A DNA stretch of 37,500 bases. Origin: an uncultured Bacteroidales bacterium (lineage in GTDB: Bacteria > Bacteroidota > Bacteroidia > Bacteroidales > UBA3824). Under the pieces are notes generated by a model. That model saw only the letters and a program-made list of their open reading frames with translations, had not been told where the DNA came from and ran no database searches. Location: NCBI GenBank assembly GCA_937877455.1, contig CALFIU010000156.1:1-37500 (forward strand), in the 5' to 3' direction. Shown in pieces: positions 7,433 to 16,336 of the stretch. The translations under genes were made by a program, and so were the position numbers. Each line of letters opens with the position of its first letter. Positions within the stretch are counted from its first letter, which is position 1.

Positions 7433-8260
7433 TTAATTCAAAGATGTTTTATAGGCTTCAAATGCGGCTTTTTCTTGCTCTTTGTATGCGCCCATACGCA
7501 TGAGCATCTCGTTGAAATCCACTTTATGAGCATCAAATTCAGGACCGTCAACACAAACGAACCTTGTTTTTCCGTCTACTTTTACACGACACGCACCGCA
7601 CATTCCCGTTCCGTCAACCATGATGGTATTAAGGCTGACAACGGTAGGAATTTCGTGTTTTTGAGTTGTCAACGCGCAGAATTTCATCATGATAGCAGGA
7701 CCTATTGCAACACAAAAATCAACTTTTTCTCTTGCAATAACATCTTCCATTCCAACAGTTACAACGCCTTTTTTACCGTAACTTCCGTCATCGGTCATAA
7801 TTATAACTTCGTCGGAATATTTTCTGATTTCGTCCTCAAGAATAATTAGGTCTTTGTTTCTTGCAGCAAGAATCGAAATAACACGATTTCCAGCCTCTTT
7901 AAATGCTTGAACAATAGGCAGTAACGGCGCAACGCCAACACCACCGCCGCAAGCCAATACTGTTCCGGCTTTAAAAATATGAGTCGGGTGTCCGAGCGGT
8001 CCTACAACATCGTGAATATAATCGCCCTCATTCATTGCAGCGAGTTTGAAAGTTGAAACACCGATTCTCTGCACAACGATTGTGATTGTGCCTTTTTCGG
8101 TGTCAGCCTCCGAAATAGTGAGAGGAACTCTTTCGCCTTTTTCGTCAAGACGAAGAATTACAAAGTTTCCGGCTTTTCTTGTACGTGCAATTTCGGGTGC
8201 TTCTACAACAAATTGCACAACATTTTCCGAAAAAAATTTTTTCTTTATTATTTTGTTCAT
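7433..8260 (-). CDS. nfnA: NADH-dependent ferredoxin:NADP+ oxidoreductase small subunit (NfnA/SudB)
   Basis: A 275-residue ferredoxin reductase-type flavoprotein. RVPLTIS (44-50) is the FAD-binding motif, and ACGGGVGVAPL (103-113) the NAD(P)-domain glycine-rich loop. The C-terminal cluster region has C221, C224 and C236 with Asp216 close by. Known Nfn small subunits bind a [2Fe-2S] cluster with three Cys and one Asp, consistent with what is seen. PyrK of dihydroorotate dehydrogenase is the close alternative, but the partner 40 bp downstream is GltD-like and no PyrD is present. The start lies 41 bp after pheT, so the pair is probably transcribed with pheT. Confidence 0.9.
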   Translation of the reverse strand: MNKIIKKKFFSENVVQFVVEAPEIARTRKAGNFVILRLDEKGERVPLTISEADTEKGTITIVVQRIGVSTFKLAAMNEGDYIHDVVGPLGHPTHIFKAGTVLACGGGVGVAPLLPIVQAFKEAGNRVISILAARNKDLIILEDEIRKYSDEVIIMTDDGSYGKKGVVTVGMEDVIAREKVDFCVAIGPAIMMKFCALTTQKHEIPTVVSLNTIMVDGTGMCGACRVKVDGKTRFVCVDGPEFDAHKVDFNEMLMRMGAYKEQEKAAFEAYKTSLN

Positions 8261-8301
8261 TTTATAATGATTGTTTGTTTTTCTTTTTATACTTTCACAA
8301 A

Positions 8302-10770
8302 TTATCTTATTTGCGCTCCGAGTTTTTGTTCAAACTGAATGCGTAAGTTGTTCATAATCTTGTCGATTTCCTTGTCGGTGAAAGTTTTTTCCGAATTTTG
8401 AAAAGTGAACGACACCGCATACGATTTTTTGCCATCGCCAAGTTTTTCGTCTTGATAAACATCAAAAATAGAAACTTCTTTAAGATACTGTTTTTCAGTT
8501 TTAAAAGCAAGCCGTTTTATGTCCTCAAATTTAACCTTTTCGTCCAATAGAAGAGCAAAGTCGCGTTCAACTTCTGGAAATTTAGAAACTGGTTTATATT
8601 TTATGCTCTTAGGCACAAATTTCAAAACGTTGTTCCAATTTATTTCTGCATAAAAAACAGTACGATCTATTGAAAAATTCTTCAACAATTTTTTACAAAT
8701 AGACCCAAACTCTGCAATGGTTTCTTTTCCAATAGAATATTTAAGTCCAAATGAAAAAATATCTGTTTTTTCTGTTTCTGTAACTTGCAAACTGTCAATA
8801 TTATACCCCATTTTTTCCAAAATATTATTGACACAAGTTTTAAGATAATAAAAATCGCTTTTAATTGGCACTGTTATCCAATTTGCCCTTTGACGAAGCC
8901 CACTGGTAACAATCATAAGATGAGTTTCATCGGCATAATCAGCAAGTTTTCCGTTGTTATCGCTCTTTTTAAGCCCCAACGTCCAAACATCACCAAATTC
9001 ATAAAGTTTAATATCATCATTTTTATGATTAATGTTAAACGCCACAGATTCCAATGCGCCAAACAACAATGTGCTTCGCATACAATTCATTACAGCACTC
9101 AACGGATTGAGAACCATTACAAGATTTTCTGATTTGTAACTTTCTAAACCATTGTAATATTCGCTTTGGCTAAGGCTATTGTTCATAGCCTCACAAAAAC
9201 CGTTATCACTTAAATAATCAGAAATTCTGTTAACAAGCTTAGTTTTATTTGGTTTTTGTTCAAAAGACAAAACCGAATGAACCTCGTTTGGAATTTCAAT
9301 ATTGTCGTAACCATAAATTCTCAAAATTTCCTCGGCTACGTCGCAAGGCTGCGTAACATCAACACGATAAGTAGGCGCCAAAACTGTTAATTCTTTATCG
9401 TTTTGAGCAGCAATTTCAAAGTCAAGACTTTTTAAAATACTTACAATTTTCTCTGTAGGTATATTCTTGCCGAAAATACGATTTAGATATTCAAAAGTAA
9501 CTGTGATTTGTTTTTTGTCAACCACCGAAGGATAAACATCAATAATTTCGGACGAAATTTCACCACCAGCCACCTCTTTTATAAGCATTGCAGCACGTTT
9601 TAAAACGTACACCGTATTATTAGCATCACAACCACGTTCATAATGGAATGCAGCATCGGTATGCAAATTGTGTCTTTTTGCTGATTTTCTAATACTTACA
9701 GGGTTGAAACAAGCACTTTCTAAAAATACATTTTTTGTATTTTCTGATATTCCGCTATCAAGCCCACCAAAAACTCCTGCCATACACATCGGTTCTTCGG
9801 CATTGCAAATCATAAGGTCTTCTCCACTAAGTTTGCGAGCCACACCGTCAAGCGTTACAAATTCTGTTCCATCGGCTAACGTCTTAACAACCACTTTGTT
9901 ACCTTTAATTTTATCAGCATCAAAAGCGTGCAATGGCTGACCAATTTCATAAAGGATATAATTTGTAACATCCACCACATTGTTGATACTACGAATACCA
10001 ACAGCTTCCAAATCGCGTTTCAACCATTCTGGAGATGGTTTAATTGTTATACCGCTGATTGTTAAGCCACTATAACGTTTACAAGCCTCGGTATTTTCCA
10101 CCTCAACTGGTATAGTTAGCGAAGCATTATCAACTTTAAAATTGCTTACATCTGGCATTTTTAAGTTAACATTTTGACACACACCAACAGGCGCATTGTT
10201 CAAAAATGCAAATATATCACGCGCACAACCAATATGGCTTGCACCATCAATACGATTGGGCGTTATCCCAATTTCAAAAACTGTATCTGATTTAACATCG
10301 AAAATTTCTGATGCTGGTGTACCCACTTTTACATCGTCAGGTAGCACAATAATTCCCGCATGACTTGTACCAACGCCGATCTCATCTTCGGCACATATCA
10401 TGCCCTCGCTAACAACACCTCGCAACTTCGACTTTTTTATGGTAAAACTTTTGTCGCCGTCATAAAGCACTGTACCTATTGTAGCAACAATAACTTTCTG
10501 ATTTTCAGCAACATTTGGCGCACCACAAACTATATTCAACAATTGAGGTCCACCAACATCTACCGTAGTAACGTGCATGTGGTCGCTGTCGGGATGTGGA
10601 ACACACGTTTTAACATGACCAACAACCAAACCTTTAAGTCCACCTTTTATTGATTCGGTAGTTTCGGCACTTTCTACCTCTAAACCAGTAGATGTTAGTA
10701 TTTTAGACGCTGTTTGCGCGTCAATATCGCAATCTAAGTATTTTTTTAACCAAGAATAAGAAATTTTCAT
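8302..10770 (-). CDS. pheT: Phenylalanine--tRNA ligase beta subunit
   Basis: Forms the alpha2beta2 enzyme with PheS and charges tRNA-Phe. At 822 residues it is full length. The order is: N-terminal tRNA-binding OB domain (about 40-150, HPDSDHMHVTTVDVG and KLRGVVSEGMICAEDEIG), B3/B4 editing-region domain (about 210-395, RHNLHTDAAFHYERG), B5 domain (about 405-480), catalytic-like core, and C-terminal ferredoxin-fold anticodon-binding domain (from about 725, FPEVERDFALLL). pheS is not in the window, so the subunits are encoded apart, which is common in Bacteroidota. It follows the small lipoprotein gene by 59 bp. Confidence 0.98.
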   Translation of the reverse strand: MKISYSWLKKYLDCDIDAQTASKILTSTGLEVESAETTESIKGGLKGLVVGHVKTCVPHPDSDHMHVTTVDVGGPQLLNIVCGAPNVAENQKVIVATIGTVLYDGDKSFTIKKSKLRGVVSEGMICAEDEIGVGTSHAGIIVLPDDVKVGTPASEIFDVKSDTVFEIGITPNRIDGASHIGCARDIFAFLNNAPVGVCQNVNLKMPDVSNFKVDNASLTIPVEVENTEACKRYSGLTISGITIKPSPEWLKRDLEAVGIRSINNVVDVTNYILYEIGQPLHAFDADKIKGNKVVVKTLADGTEFVTLDGVARKLSGEDLMICNAEEPMCMAGVFGGLDSGISENTKNVFLESACFNPVSIRKSAKRHNLHTDAAFHYERGCDANNTVYVLKRAAMLIKEVAGGEISSEIIDVYPSVVDKKQITVTFEYLNRIFGKNIPTEKIVSILKSLDFEIAAQNDKELTVLAPTYRVDVTQPCDVAEEILRIYGYDNIEIPNEVHSVLSFEQKPNKTKLVNRISDYLSDNGFCEAMNNSLSQSEYYNGLESYKSENLVMVLNPLSAVMNCMRSTLLFGALESVAFNINHKNDDIKLYEFGDVWTLGLKKSDNNGKLADYADETHLMIVTSGLRQRANWITVPIKSDFYYLKTCVNNILEKMGYNIDSLQVTETEKTDIFSFGLKYSIGKETIAEFGSICKKLLKNFSIDRTVFYAEINWNNVLKFVPKSIKYKPVSKFPEVERDFALLLDEKVKFEDIKRLAFKTEKQYLKEVSIFDVYQDEKLGDGKKSYAVSFTFQNSEKTFTDKEIDKIMNNLRIQFEQKLGAQIR

Positions 10771-10829
10771 TTTTATTATATATTTTTATAACGCTAATGC
10801 GTCAAAACAATGCAAAATTAAAAAAAATG

Positions 10830-11372
10830 TTAATTTTCAACAATTATTTCAGCAACAGATTTCACCATTTTGGAATCAAGATTGTCGCCAGATGCCGAAA
10901 TAGAATACATATAACCATCTGTAACATCTTGTAATAGAATTACATGACGAACTTTACCGTCATAAATACCACGTCGTTCTATACCACGACATTTTTTAAC
11001 AACACAAGAATCCTGAGTTTTCCAATCTACATAAACACCCGAAAAATCTTGAAAACATTGTGTTTTTTTTATTCTCACCGTATAATCATTGCCATCAAGT
11101 TGAAACCGTGCTTGCCCAAGAGTGTCGCGTTGCATTTGAGTGTAAACTACATCAGACACACCATCAGGCAAAGTCAAAGTTCGTCCACAAAGCTTTTCAA
11201 TTCCTTGTAAATCGGTAATACTCCATGGATTAGCAATTGTTGTAACACATTCATTGGTGTTGTTTTTTGATGTATTAACTGATTCTGAAGTTGATTTGTT
11301 ATTTTTGTTACCACCACAGCCTACAAACGCCATAACAGCACATACTAAAAAAAATCTAAAACATTTATTCAT
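10830..11372 (-). CDS. Small lipoprotein of unknown function
   Basis: A 180-residue lipoprotein. The N-terminal signal ends in AFVGC, with Cys19 the predicted lipidation site, followed by a Lys/Asn/Ser-rich linker. The mature part starts with a NPWSITDLQGIEKLCG segment and is then beta-rich. It is faintly like DUF4367-type domains, but I would not assign it. Three further Cys near residues 105-130 could form disulfides after export. It is the first gene after a consensus promoter and probably leads the transcript carrying pheT and nfnAB. Nothing in the sequence shows a direct functional tie to those genes. Confidence 0.8.
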   Translation of the reverse strand: MNKCFRFFLVCAVMAFVGCGGNKNNKSTSESVNTSKNNTNECVTTIANPWSITDLQGIEKLCGRTLTLPDGVSDVVYTQMQRDTLGQARFQLDGNDYTVRIKKTQCFQDFSGVYVDWKTQDSCVVKKCRGIERRGIYDGKVRHVILLQDVTDGYMYSISASGDNLDSKMVKSVAEIIVEN

Positions 11373-11444
11373 TATAATATTTTTTTATAAAATAAAAAAA
11401 ATTATCAATACTTACGCTGTAAAAAAACGACATCTACAACCTTG

Positions 11445-11475
11445 CAAAGTTAAACAAAATAACCAATCAAACAAA
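11445..11475 (-). promoter_or_regulatory. Consensus Bacteroides promoter for the lipoprotein-pheT-nfnAB unit
   Basis: On the minus strand TTTG (11475-11472), a 19-base spacer, and TAACTTTG (11452-11445) match the Bacteroides -33/-7 consensus exactly. The first start codon is 73 bp downstream (11372), leaving a leader of roughly 65 bases. Confidence 0.8.
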
Positions 11476-11562
11476 AAAATGCTTTTAAATTATACTCCCA
11501 ATCCTTTCATAAAGTTTACGTTATTTTTGATTAATGCAGATTTTTTTTAGAGTTTATATTAA

Positions 11563-11570
11563 TAACTTTG
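11563..11570 (+). promoter_or_regulatory. -7 element for the MFS gene
   Basis: TAACTTTG at 11563-11570 fits TAnnTTTG and lies 20 bp before the ATG at 11590. The -33 position holds only a T run (around 11541-11548) rather than a clean TTTG, so this is a weaker call. Confidence 0.5.
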
Positions 11571-11589
11571 CAAACTTAAAAATTTTGCA

Positions 11590-12771
11590 ATGGAAAAACT
11601 TTGGAACAACAATTATAAAAAAGTGATGTTTGCAAATTTTGCAATGTCATTTTCATTTTACATACTAACCCCACTACTCCCAATCTACCTAAGCGAAAAC
11701 TTTTCTGCGCCAAAAGATATTATCGGTCTTGTACTTTCTGGATATTCTGTTACTGCATTGTTACTCAGACCTTTTAGTGGATATGTTGTTGATAGTTTCA
11801 ATCGTAAAAAAGTGCTTATGGCATGTTTGTTTTTTTACTTCGTGCTTTTTTCTGGTTACTTAGTTGCTGCAGGGCTTACTGTCTTTGCTATTATACGCAC
11901 CATACACGGAGGTCCATTTGGAGCAGCTACCGTAGCCAATAGTACAGTAGCCATTGATGTACTACCATCTTCAAGACGCACAGAAGGCATTGGTTATTAT
12001 GGACTTAGCAATAATATAGCCACTGCCATTGCTCCAACGGTTGGCATTTGGATTTATAACAACACACACAACTTCAACTTACTGTTTTTCATTGCATTAG
12101 TAGTGGCAGGATTGGGATTTGCTACCGATTGCACTTTAAAAATACCAGAAAAAGAAATTATAAAAAACAAATCGAAAATATCTTTAGATAGATTTTTCTT
12201 ACTAAATGGCTGGTTTATAGCCGTTAACATGTTGTGTTTTGGATTTTGTTATGGAGTATTAAGCAACTATTTGGCCATCTACGGCAAAGAAAAACTCGGA
12301 ATAACCTCTGGCACTGGCACATATTTTATGCTCTTATCCATTGGCCTAATACTATCGCGATTACAAGGTGCAAAAGCGTTAAGACAAGGCAAATTAACTA
12401 AAAACGCAGCCGAAGGCATAATACTATCTACCATAGGCTACACACTTTTTGTAATAAGCGGCATTTTCGCAAGCATGCCACTTTATTACGGCTCAGCTGT
12501 GTTAATAGGCCTTGGCAACGGACATTTATGGCCTGCTCTCCAAAATATGATGATAAATCTCGCTCACAACAATCAACGAGGAACAGCCAATAGTACACTT
12601 ATGACATCTTGGGACTTAGGCGTAGGTGTGGGCATTTTGTTAGGCGGTGTATTGGCAGAAAACTTTGGCTACACAACAGCATTCATTAGCGTAACCGCAA
12701 CTCACATTGTTGGTTTTTTAATGTACTTTATAATTACTAAAAAGAACTTTCTTATACAAAAATTAAGATAA
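11590..12771 (+). CDS. Major facilitator superfamily transporter
   Basis: A 393-residue inner-membrane protein with about 12 hydrophobic segments. The MFS loop 2-3 signature is visible near residue 60 (SGYVVDSFNRKKVLM). The glycine-rich fifth helix region carries the sequence IGYYGLSNNIATAIAPTVG, typical of drug/sugar proton antiporters of the YfcJ/arabinose-efflux type. The substrate cannot be told from sequence; an efflux role is the default guess. A gene for a SAM-fold protein follows after 27 bp and is probably co-transcribed. Confidence 0.9.
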   Translation: MEKLWNNNYKKVMFANFAMSFSFYILTPLLPIYLSENFSAPKDIIGLVLSGYSVTALLLRPFSGYVVDSFNRKKVLMACLFFYFVLFSGYLVAAGLTVFAIIRTIHGGPFGAATVANSTVAIDVLPSSRRTEGIGYYGLSNNIATAIAPTVGIWIYNNTHNFNLLFFIALVVAGLGFATDCTLKIPEKEIIKNKSKISLDRFFLLNGWFIAVNMLCFGFCYGVLSNYLAIYGKEKLGITSGTGTYFMLLSIGLILSRLQGAKALRQGKLTKNAAEGIILSTIGYTLFVISGIFASMPLYYGSAVLIGLGNGHLWPALQNMMINLAHNNQRGTANSTLMTSWDLGVGVGILLGGVLAENFGYTTAFISVTATHIVGFLMYFIITKKNFLIQKLR

Positions 12772-12798
12772 CGTTTTCAAAACCCTCAACACACAAAA

Positions 12799-13860
12799 AT
12801 GAAAATAATTCTTAGTGATTTTGATGCTAAACGCATTGAACAACTTAATGTTACAATGCAAAACAACGCTGCAATTTTTGAGGTAATGGCCGACTATATC
12901 AATAACAACGAGCAATTTATAACTCAACAAATGCTCCAACCATTTGTAACAGAATATGATATGCCAAGCCAAACTGCATATTCAATGCTTTTAGCATCAG
13001 CATGCGGATTAGAAATTGCTGAAAAAGAAAGTCATAAAATTTTATACGAAAATTATTTTGTTCCAGCAGTAAAATTACTTAACCCTCAAAAATATCTCAA
13101 CAACCCATACTTAAAAACAATAACGTTTCCTGAAATAGAACAAAATTCATGGAAAATCTCAAAAATAAAATTTCAGCCATGCGAAGCTTTTGTATATAAC
13201 CAACCTCTACAAACCTCTGATTTTAGAGAAATACCACAAATCGGATTTTTTGAAAACGAAGTTTCGTTTCCTGCTGTATTTCAAAACAATAGAGAATGGA
13301 TGTCGCTAAAACCAAACGAGATAGAAACAATGGAACAACCAATAGAAAACGCAAACGGAAACATTTTGGTTTATGGACTTGGATTGGGATATTTTGCATT
13401 TATGGCAAGTCAAAAAAATTCAGTAAAAAAATTAACAATAATAGAAAAAGATTCCGAAATAATAAAACTATTTGAAAATCAATTATTTAATCAATTTCCC
13501 AACAAAAACAAAATAGATATTATCTGCGCCGATGCAATAGAATACGCACAAAAAGAAGCGGCAATTCTCAAACCCGACTATGTTTTTGCCGACATTTGGC
13601 ACGATGTTGGCGACGGACTTAGTATTTACTTGAAACTTAGAACGTTAGAAAAAAACATACCAAATGCCACGTTTGACTATTGGATAGAAAAATCGATGCT
13701 ATCAAACCTTAGAGCAAAAGTTTTTTTTCAAATGTATAATATTTTTAAAAACAACAACCCAAAATCACAAGAATACGAAATAATAATAAAAGACTACAAC
13801 AGTTTTATAAACAAAATAAGCGACGAAAACCTAAAAAACATAAAAATAAATTTTAAATAA
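12799..13860 (+). CDS. Uncharacterised protein with a methyltransferase-like Rossmann domain
   Basis: A 353-residue soluble protein. The N-terminal 170 residues are mostly helical and unassigned. From about residue 185 a Rossmann-type SAM-binding fold is visible: glycine-rich loop YGLGLGYFAFMA (about 193-204), acidic strand end TIIEKDSEIIKLFE, and an ICADAIEYA segment, the order seen in spermidine synthase-like and other class I methyltransferases. The metabolite and the target are unknown. It follows the MFS gene by 27 bp, with no terminator between, so the two probably share a transcript. Codon use is very AT-rich, like its neighbours. Confidence 0.7.
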   Translation: MKIILSDFDAKRIEQLNVTMQNNAAIFEVMADYINNNEQFITQQMLQPFVTEYDMPSQTAYSMLLASACGLEIAEKESHKILYENYFVPAVKLLNPQKYLNNPYLKTITFPEIEQNSWKISKIKFQPCEAFVYNQPLQTSDFREIPQIGFFENEVSFPAVFQNNREWMSLKPNEIETMEQPIENANGNILVYGLGLGYFAFMASQKNSVKKLTIIEKDSEIIKLFENQLFNQFPNKNKIDIICADAIEYAQKEAAILKPDYVFADIWHDVGDGLSIYLKLRTLEKNIPNATFDYWIEKSMLSNLRAKVFFQMYNIFKNNNPKSQEYEIIIKDYNSFINKISDENLKNIKINFK

Positions 13861-13870
13861 AAATTTTTTT

Positions 13871-13878
13871 TATCTTTG
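13871..13878 (+). promoter_or_regulatory. -7 element for fprA
   Basis: TATCTTTG fits TAnnTTTG, 33 bp before the fprA ATG and just after the preceding stop. No TTTG is seen at the -33 position, so the promoter is incomplete or relies on an activator. Confidence 0.5.
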
Positions 13879-13911
13879 AAAAAAGAAACAAAAAAAGAAT
13901 TATAAAAAATT

Positions 13912-15093
13912 ATGAAAAAAGAGATTTTGTCAAACACCTTCTATGTAGGGGTAAACGATCGCAAAACCAATCTTTTTGAATCGTTATGGACTTTGCCAAT
14001 GGGCGTAAGTTACAATTCATACATCATTAACGACCAAAAAACAGCACTTATCGACACAGTAGAAAACGATTATTCCGACTTATTTTTAGAAAAAGTTGAA
14101 GAAGTGCTTGGCGATAAACCTCTTGATTATTTGGTTATTAACCATTTGGAACCAGATCATTCTGGCAGCATTTCAAAAATTACAGCCAAGTATCCGTTGG
14201 TAAAAATAATCGGTAATGCCAAAACAATAGCAATGTTGCAAAGTTTTTATGGCAACATAGCAGATGTTTTTAAAATTGAAGACGGAGGAGAACTCAACCT
14301 CGGTACACACACTATAAAATTTTATCTTATTCCGATGGTTCATTGGCCTGAAACCATGGCCACCTACGACACCTCAACAGGTGCTGTATTCACAGCCGAT
14401 GCTCTTGGCTGTTTTGGTGCGCTAAATGGCGGTGTTACAGACAACGAACTTAACACTGACCCTTTTTTCAGCGAAATGAGACGTTATTACAGCGCAATTG
14501 TTGGAAAATATGGCGCAATGGTGCAAAAAGCATTGCAAAAACTTGGAACTCTTGACATTAAAGCCGTTTGCCCAACTCATGGTCCTGTGTGGATAACCGA
14601 AATTGAAAAAGTAATAAATTTTTATGATAAATTATCAAAATACGAATCAGAAAAAGGCGTAACAATAGTCTATGGTAGCATGTATGGACACACCGCTGCA
14701 ACTGCCGAAAAAATAGCTACTGCAATTGCTACAAAAGGCGTTAAAAATATCGACATTTACGACCTTGCACGGGTTGACAAATCGTTTGCTTTGGCATCGG
14801 TGTTTAAATACAACACGCTAATAGCAGGTTCGCCTGCATACAATTCCGAAATTTTCCCTCCTGTTCGCGAATTTTTGGCAATGATAAAAGAACGTGGCGT
14901 AAAAAATAGATATTTCGCAAGTTTCGGCGACTATTCTTGGGCAAAAGCTGCATTCAAAAAATTTGACGAATTTGCCGAAGAACTTGGATTTACAAATTTG
15001 CAAAACTCTATATATCAAAAAAGTAACGAACCCAGCGATGTTTCTGACCAAAAGATAGATGCATTAGCCAATGCTGTAGTTGCTAATTTATAA
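13912..15093 (+). CDS. fprA: FprA-family A-type flavoprotein (flavodiiron oxygen/NO reductase)
   Basis: Flavodiiron proteins reduce O2 to water and/or NO to N2O in the cytoplasm of anaerobes, protecting against oxidative or nitrosative stress. The N-terminal metallo-beta-lactamase domain has all diiron ligands: His78, Glu80 and Asp82 (NHLEPDH, with His83 next to them), His144 (VHWPETM), Asp163 (TADALG) and His223 (PTHGPVW). The C-terminal flavodoxin domain begins near 248, with the FMN phosphate loop IVYGSMYGHTAAT. The length (393) is standard. It appears monocistronic, ending at the long inverted repeat 15106-15188. Preference for O2 or NO cannot be read from the sequence. Confidence 0.96.
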   Translation: MKKEILSNTFYVGVNDRKTNLFESLWTLPMGVSYNSYIINDQKTALIDTVENDYSDLFLEKVEEVLGDKPLDYLVINHLEPDHSGSISKITAKYPLVKIIGNAKTIAMLQSFYGNIADVFKIEDGGELNLGTHTIKFYLIPMVHWPETMATYDTSTGAVFTADALGCFGALNGGVTDNELNTDPFFSEMRRYYSAIVGKYGAMVQKALQKLGTLDIKAVCPTHGPVWITEIEKVINFYDKLSKYESEKGVTIVYGSMYGHTAATAEKIATAIATKGVKNIDIYDLARVDKSFALASVFKYNTLIAGSPAYNSEIFPPVREFLAMIKERGVKNRYFASFGDYSWAKAAFKKFDEFAEELGFTNLQNSIYQKSNEPSDVSDQKIDALANAVVANL

Positions 15094-15105
15094 AATAAAC
15101 AAATT

Positions 15106-15188
15106 GGAATGTCTAAAAAGAGTAAAAAAAATAATTTTAATCTCACAACTGAGTAATTGTTTCCAAAATAATTCTTTTTAGGCATTCC
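15106..15188. repeat. Long inverted repeat between convergent genes
   Basis: GGAATGTCTAAAAAGA (15106-15121) faces TCTTTTTAGGCATTCC (15173-15188), 16-base arms with one mismatch around 51 bases. It fills the gap between the fprA stop (15093) and the stop of the minus-strand gene at 15200. It could serve as a bidirectional transcript end, or mark a small mobile or structured element. The loop has no coding potential. Confidence 0.6.
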
Positions 15189-15199
15189 CATTAAAGAAT

Positions 15200-16174
15200 T
15201 TATTTTTCTGGCACATAAAGACCATTTTCTTGCAAAACATACACCGACCCAGGCAAAGCACGCAACAATTTTGCAATTTCAGGATGCAAAAAAGCCACTG
15301 TAAATAAATCGCTATCCATTTCTGCAAAAAAATCAATTGGTAGGTCATCGGGATTGCCATACAAAAATTCAGAATCAACCTCCAAAAAATACCATCCAGA
15401 AAAATCTCCGTCTGGTTTTGAACGATACATGTAACCTATTCTGTTTTTGGAGTTTACAATATTTGAAGATACTCTACACCCTATAGGTTCTCGGTCAACA
15501 TTCCACCCTGGAAGCGTTTCATCCCTTATGGCAAGATAATCTTCCATGGCCTGCGTATCAGAATCGTAAGGATAATAATCGTCGAGTGTTTCAAAATATT
15601 CATTTGCTCGAGTAAGACTTGCTCGCTGCCATGCAAGACCTTTTAAATCAGACGAATCCAATTTATAATAATCATCGTCCAATTCTGATTCGTAGAGAGG
15701 TACAACCATCAAAAAGGTAACAGTTTTACCTCCTTGTAGCGTTTTTGAAGCAATTTTAAACAAAGTTATGGAATTTAACTCTGTTATATAATAAAACGGA
15801 CGATCATAAACTTTAAGAAATCCATCATCAATAAATTCCTTACCTGTAACAACTTCTGTTATTATGCTCTGCATAATATTAACAAACCAACGATGTTGCA
15901 CAGATTCGTTGTTTTGTTCCCACTTGTATGGCACACGTATAGCAAGTTCAAAAAACTTACCATATCTATTTTCATAATTGCTTAATCCAGATGTAACAAG
16001 CAAATCGTTGTCAATAAGCATAAAATCAACATGATAGTCGCCCATTGACAATGCAGACAACCGTTGAATACTTTTTCCAAAAGCCTCGCGCATAAAAGAA
16101 AGTAATTCAAAATTCATAACGCTACCTCCTTCAGAATCTTCACCGTTGTTTTTTAAAATATCAAAAATGCCCAT
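15200..16174 (-). CDS. SUFU-like plus DUF2185 (Imm33-like) protein, immunity-protein architecture
   Basis: A 324-residue cytoplasmic protein with no signal peptide. Residues about 45-215 resemble bacterial suppressor-of-fused (SUFU) domains (FFELAIRVPYKW 74-85, then MVVPLYESEL 156-165). Residues about 230-312 resemble DUF2185/Imm33 (CRVSSNIV, IGYMYRSKP, then SGWYFLEVDSEF, ending HPEIAKLLRALPGSVYVL). Both domains are common as immunity modules in polymorphic toxin loci. Here no toxin, effector or secretion gene adjoins it, so it is either an orphan immunity protein or has another binding role. It has its own promoter (16190-16221). The domain calls rest on remembered family patterns. Confidence 0.75.
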   Translation of the reverse strand: MGIFDILKNNGEDSEGGSVMNFELLSFMREAFGKSIQRLSALSMGDYHVDFMLIDNDLLVTSGLSNYENRYGKFFELAIRVPYKWEQNNESVQHRWFVNIMQSIITEVVTGKEFIDDGFLKVYDRPFYYITELNSITLFKIASKTLQGGKTVTFLMVVPLYESELDDDYYKLDSSDLKGLAWQRASLTRANEYFETLDDYYPYDSDTQAMEDYLAIRDETLPGWNVDREPIGCRVSSNIVNSKNRIGYMYRSKPDGDFSGWYFLEVDSEFLYGNPDDLPIDFFAEMDSDLFTVAFLHPEIAKLLRALPGSVYVLQENGLYVPEK

Positions 16175-16189
16175 CCGTAATTTTTTTTA

Positions 16190-16221
16190 CAAAATTAGTT
16201 TTTTTTATTAACAACCACAAA
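16190..16221 (-). promoter_or_regulatory. Bacteroides-type promoter for the SUFU-DUF2185 gene
   Basis: On the minus strand TTTG (16221-16218), a 20-base spacer, and TAATTTTG (16197-16190) match the consensus. The start codon at 16174 is only 16 bp from the -7 element, implying a very short leader. Confidence 0.6.
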
Positions 16222-16336
16222 TAAATATTCTACCATAATATAAGTTTAAATGAAATTAATGTTGCAATAGAAATTAAATTATCAACAGATTTAGGAACAA
16301 AATTTGCAACCTACTTTATAGTTAATAACAAAATAA

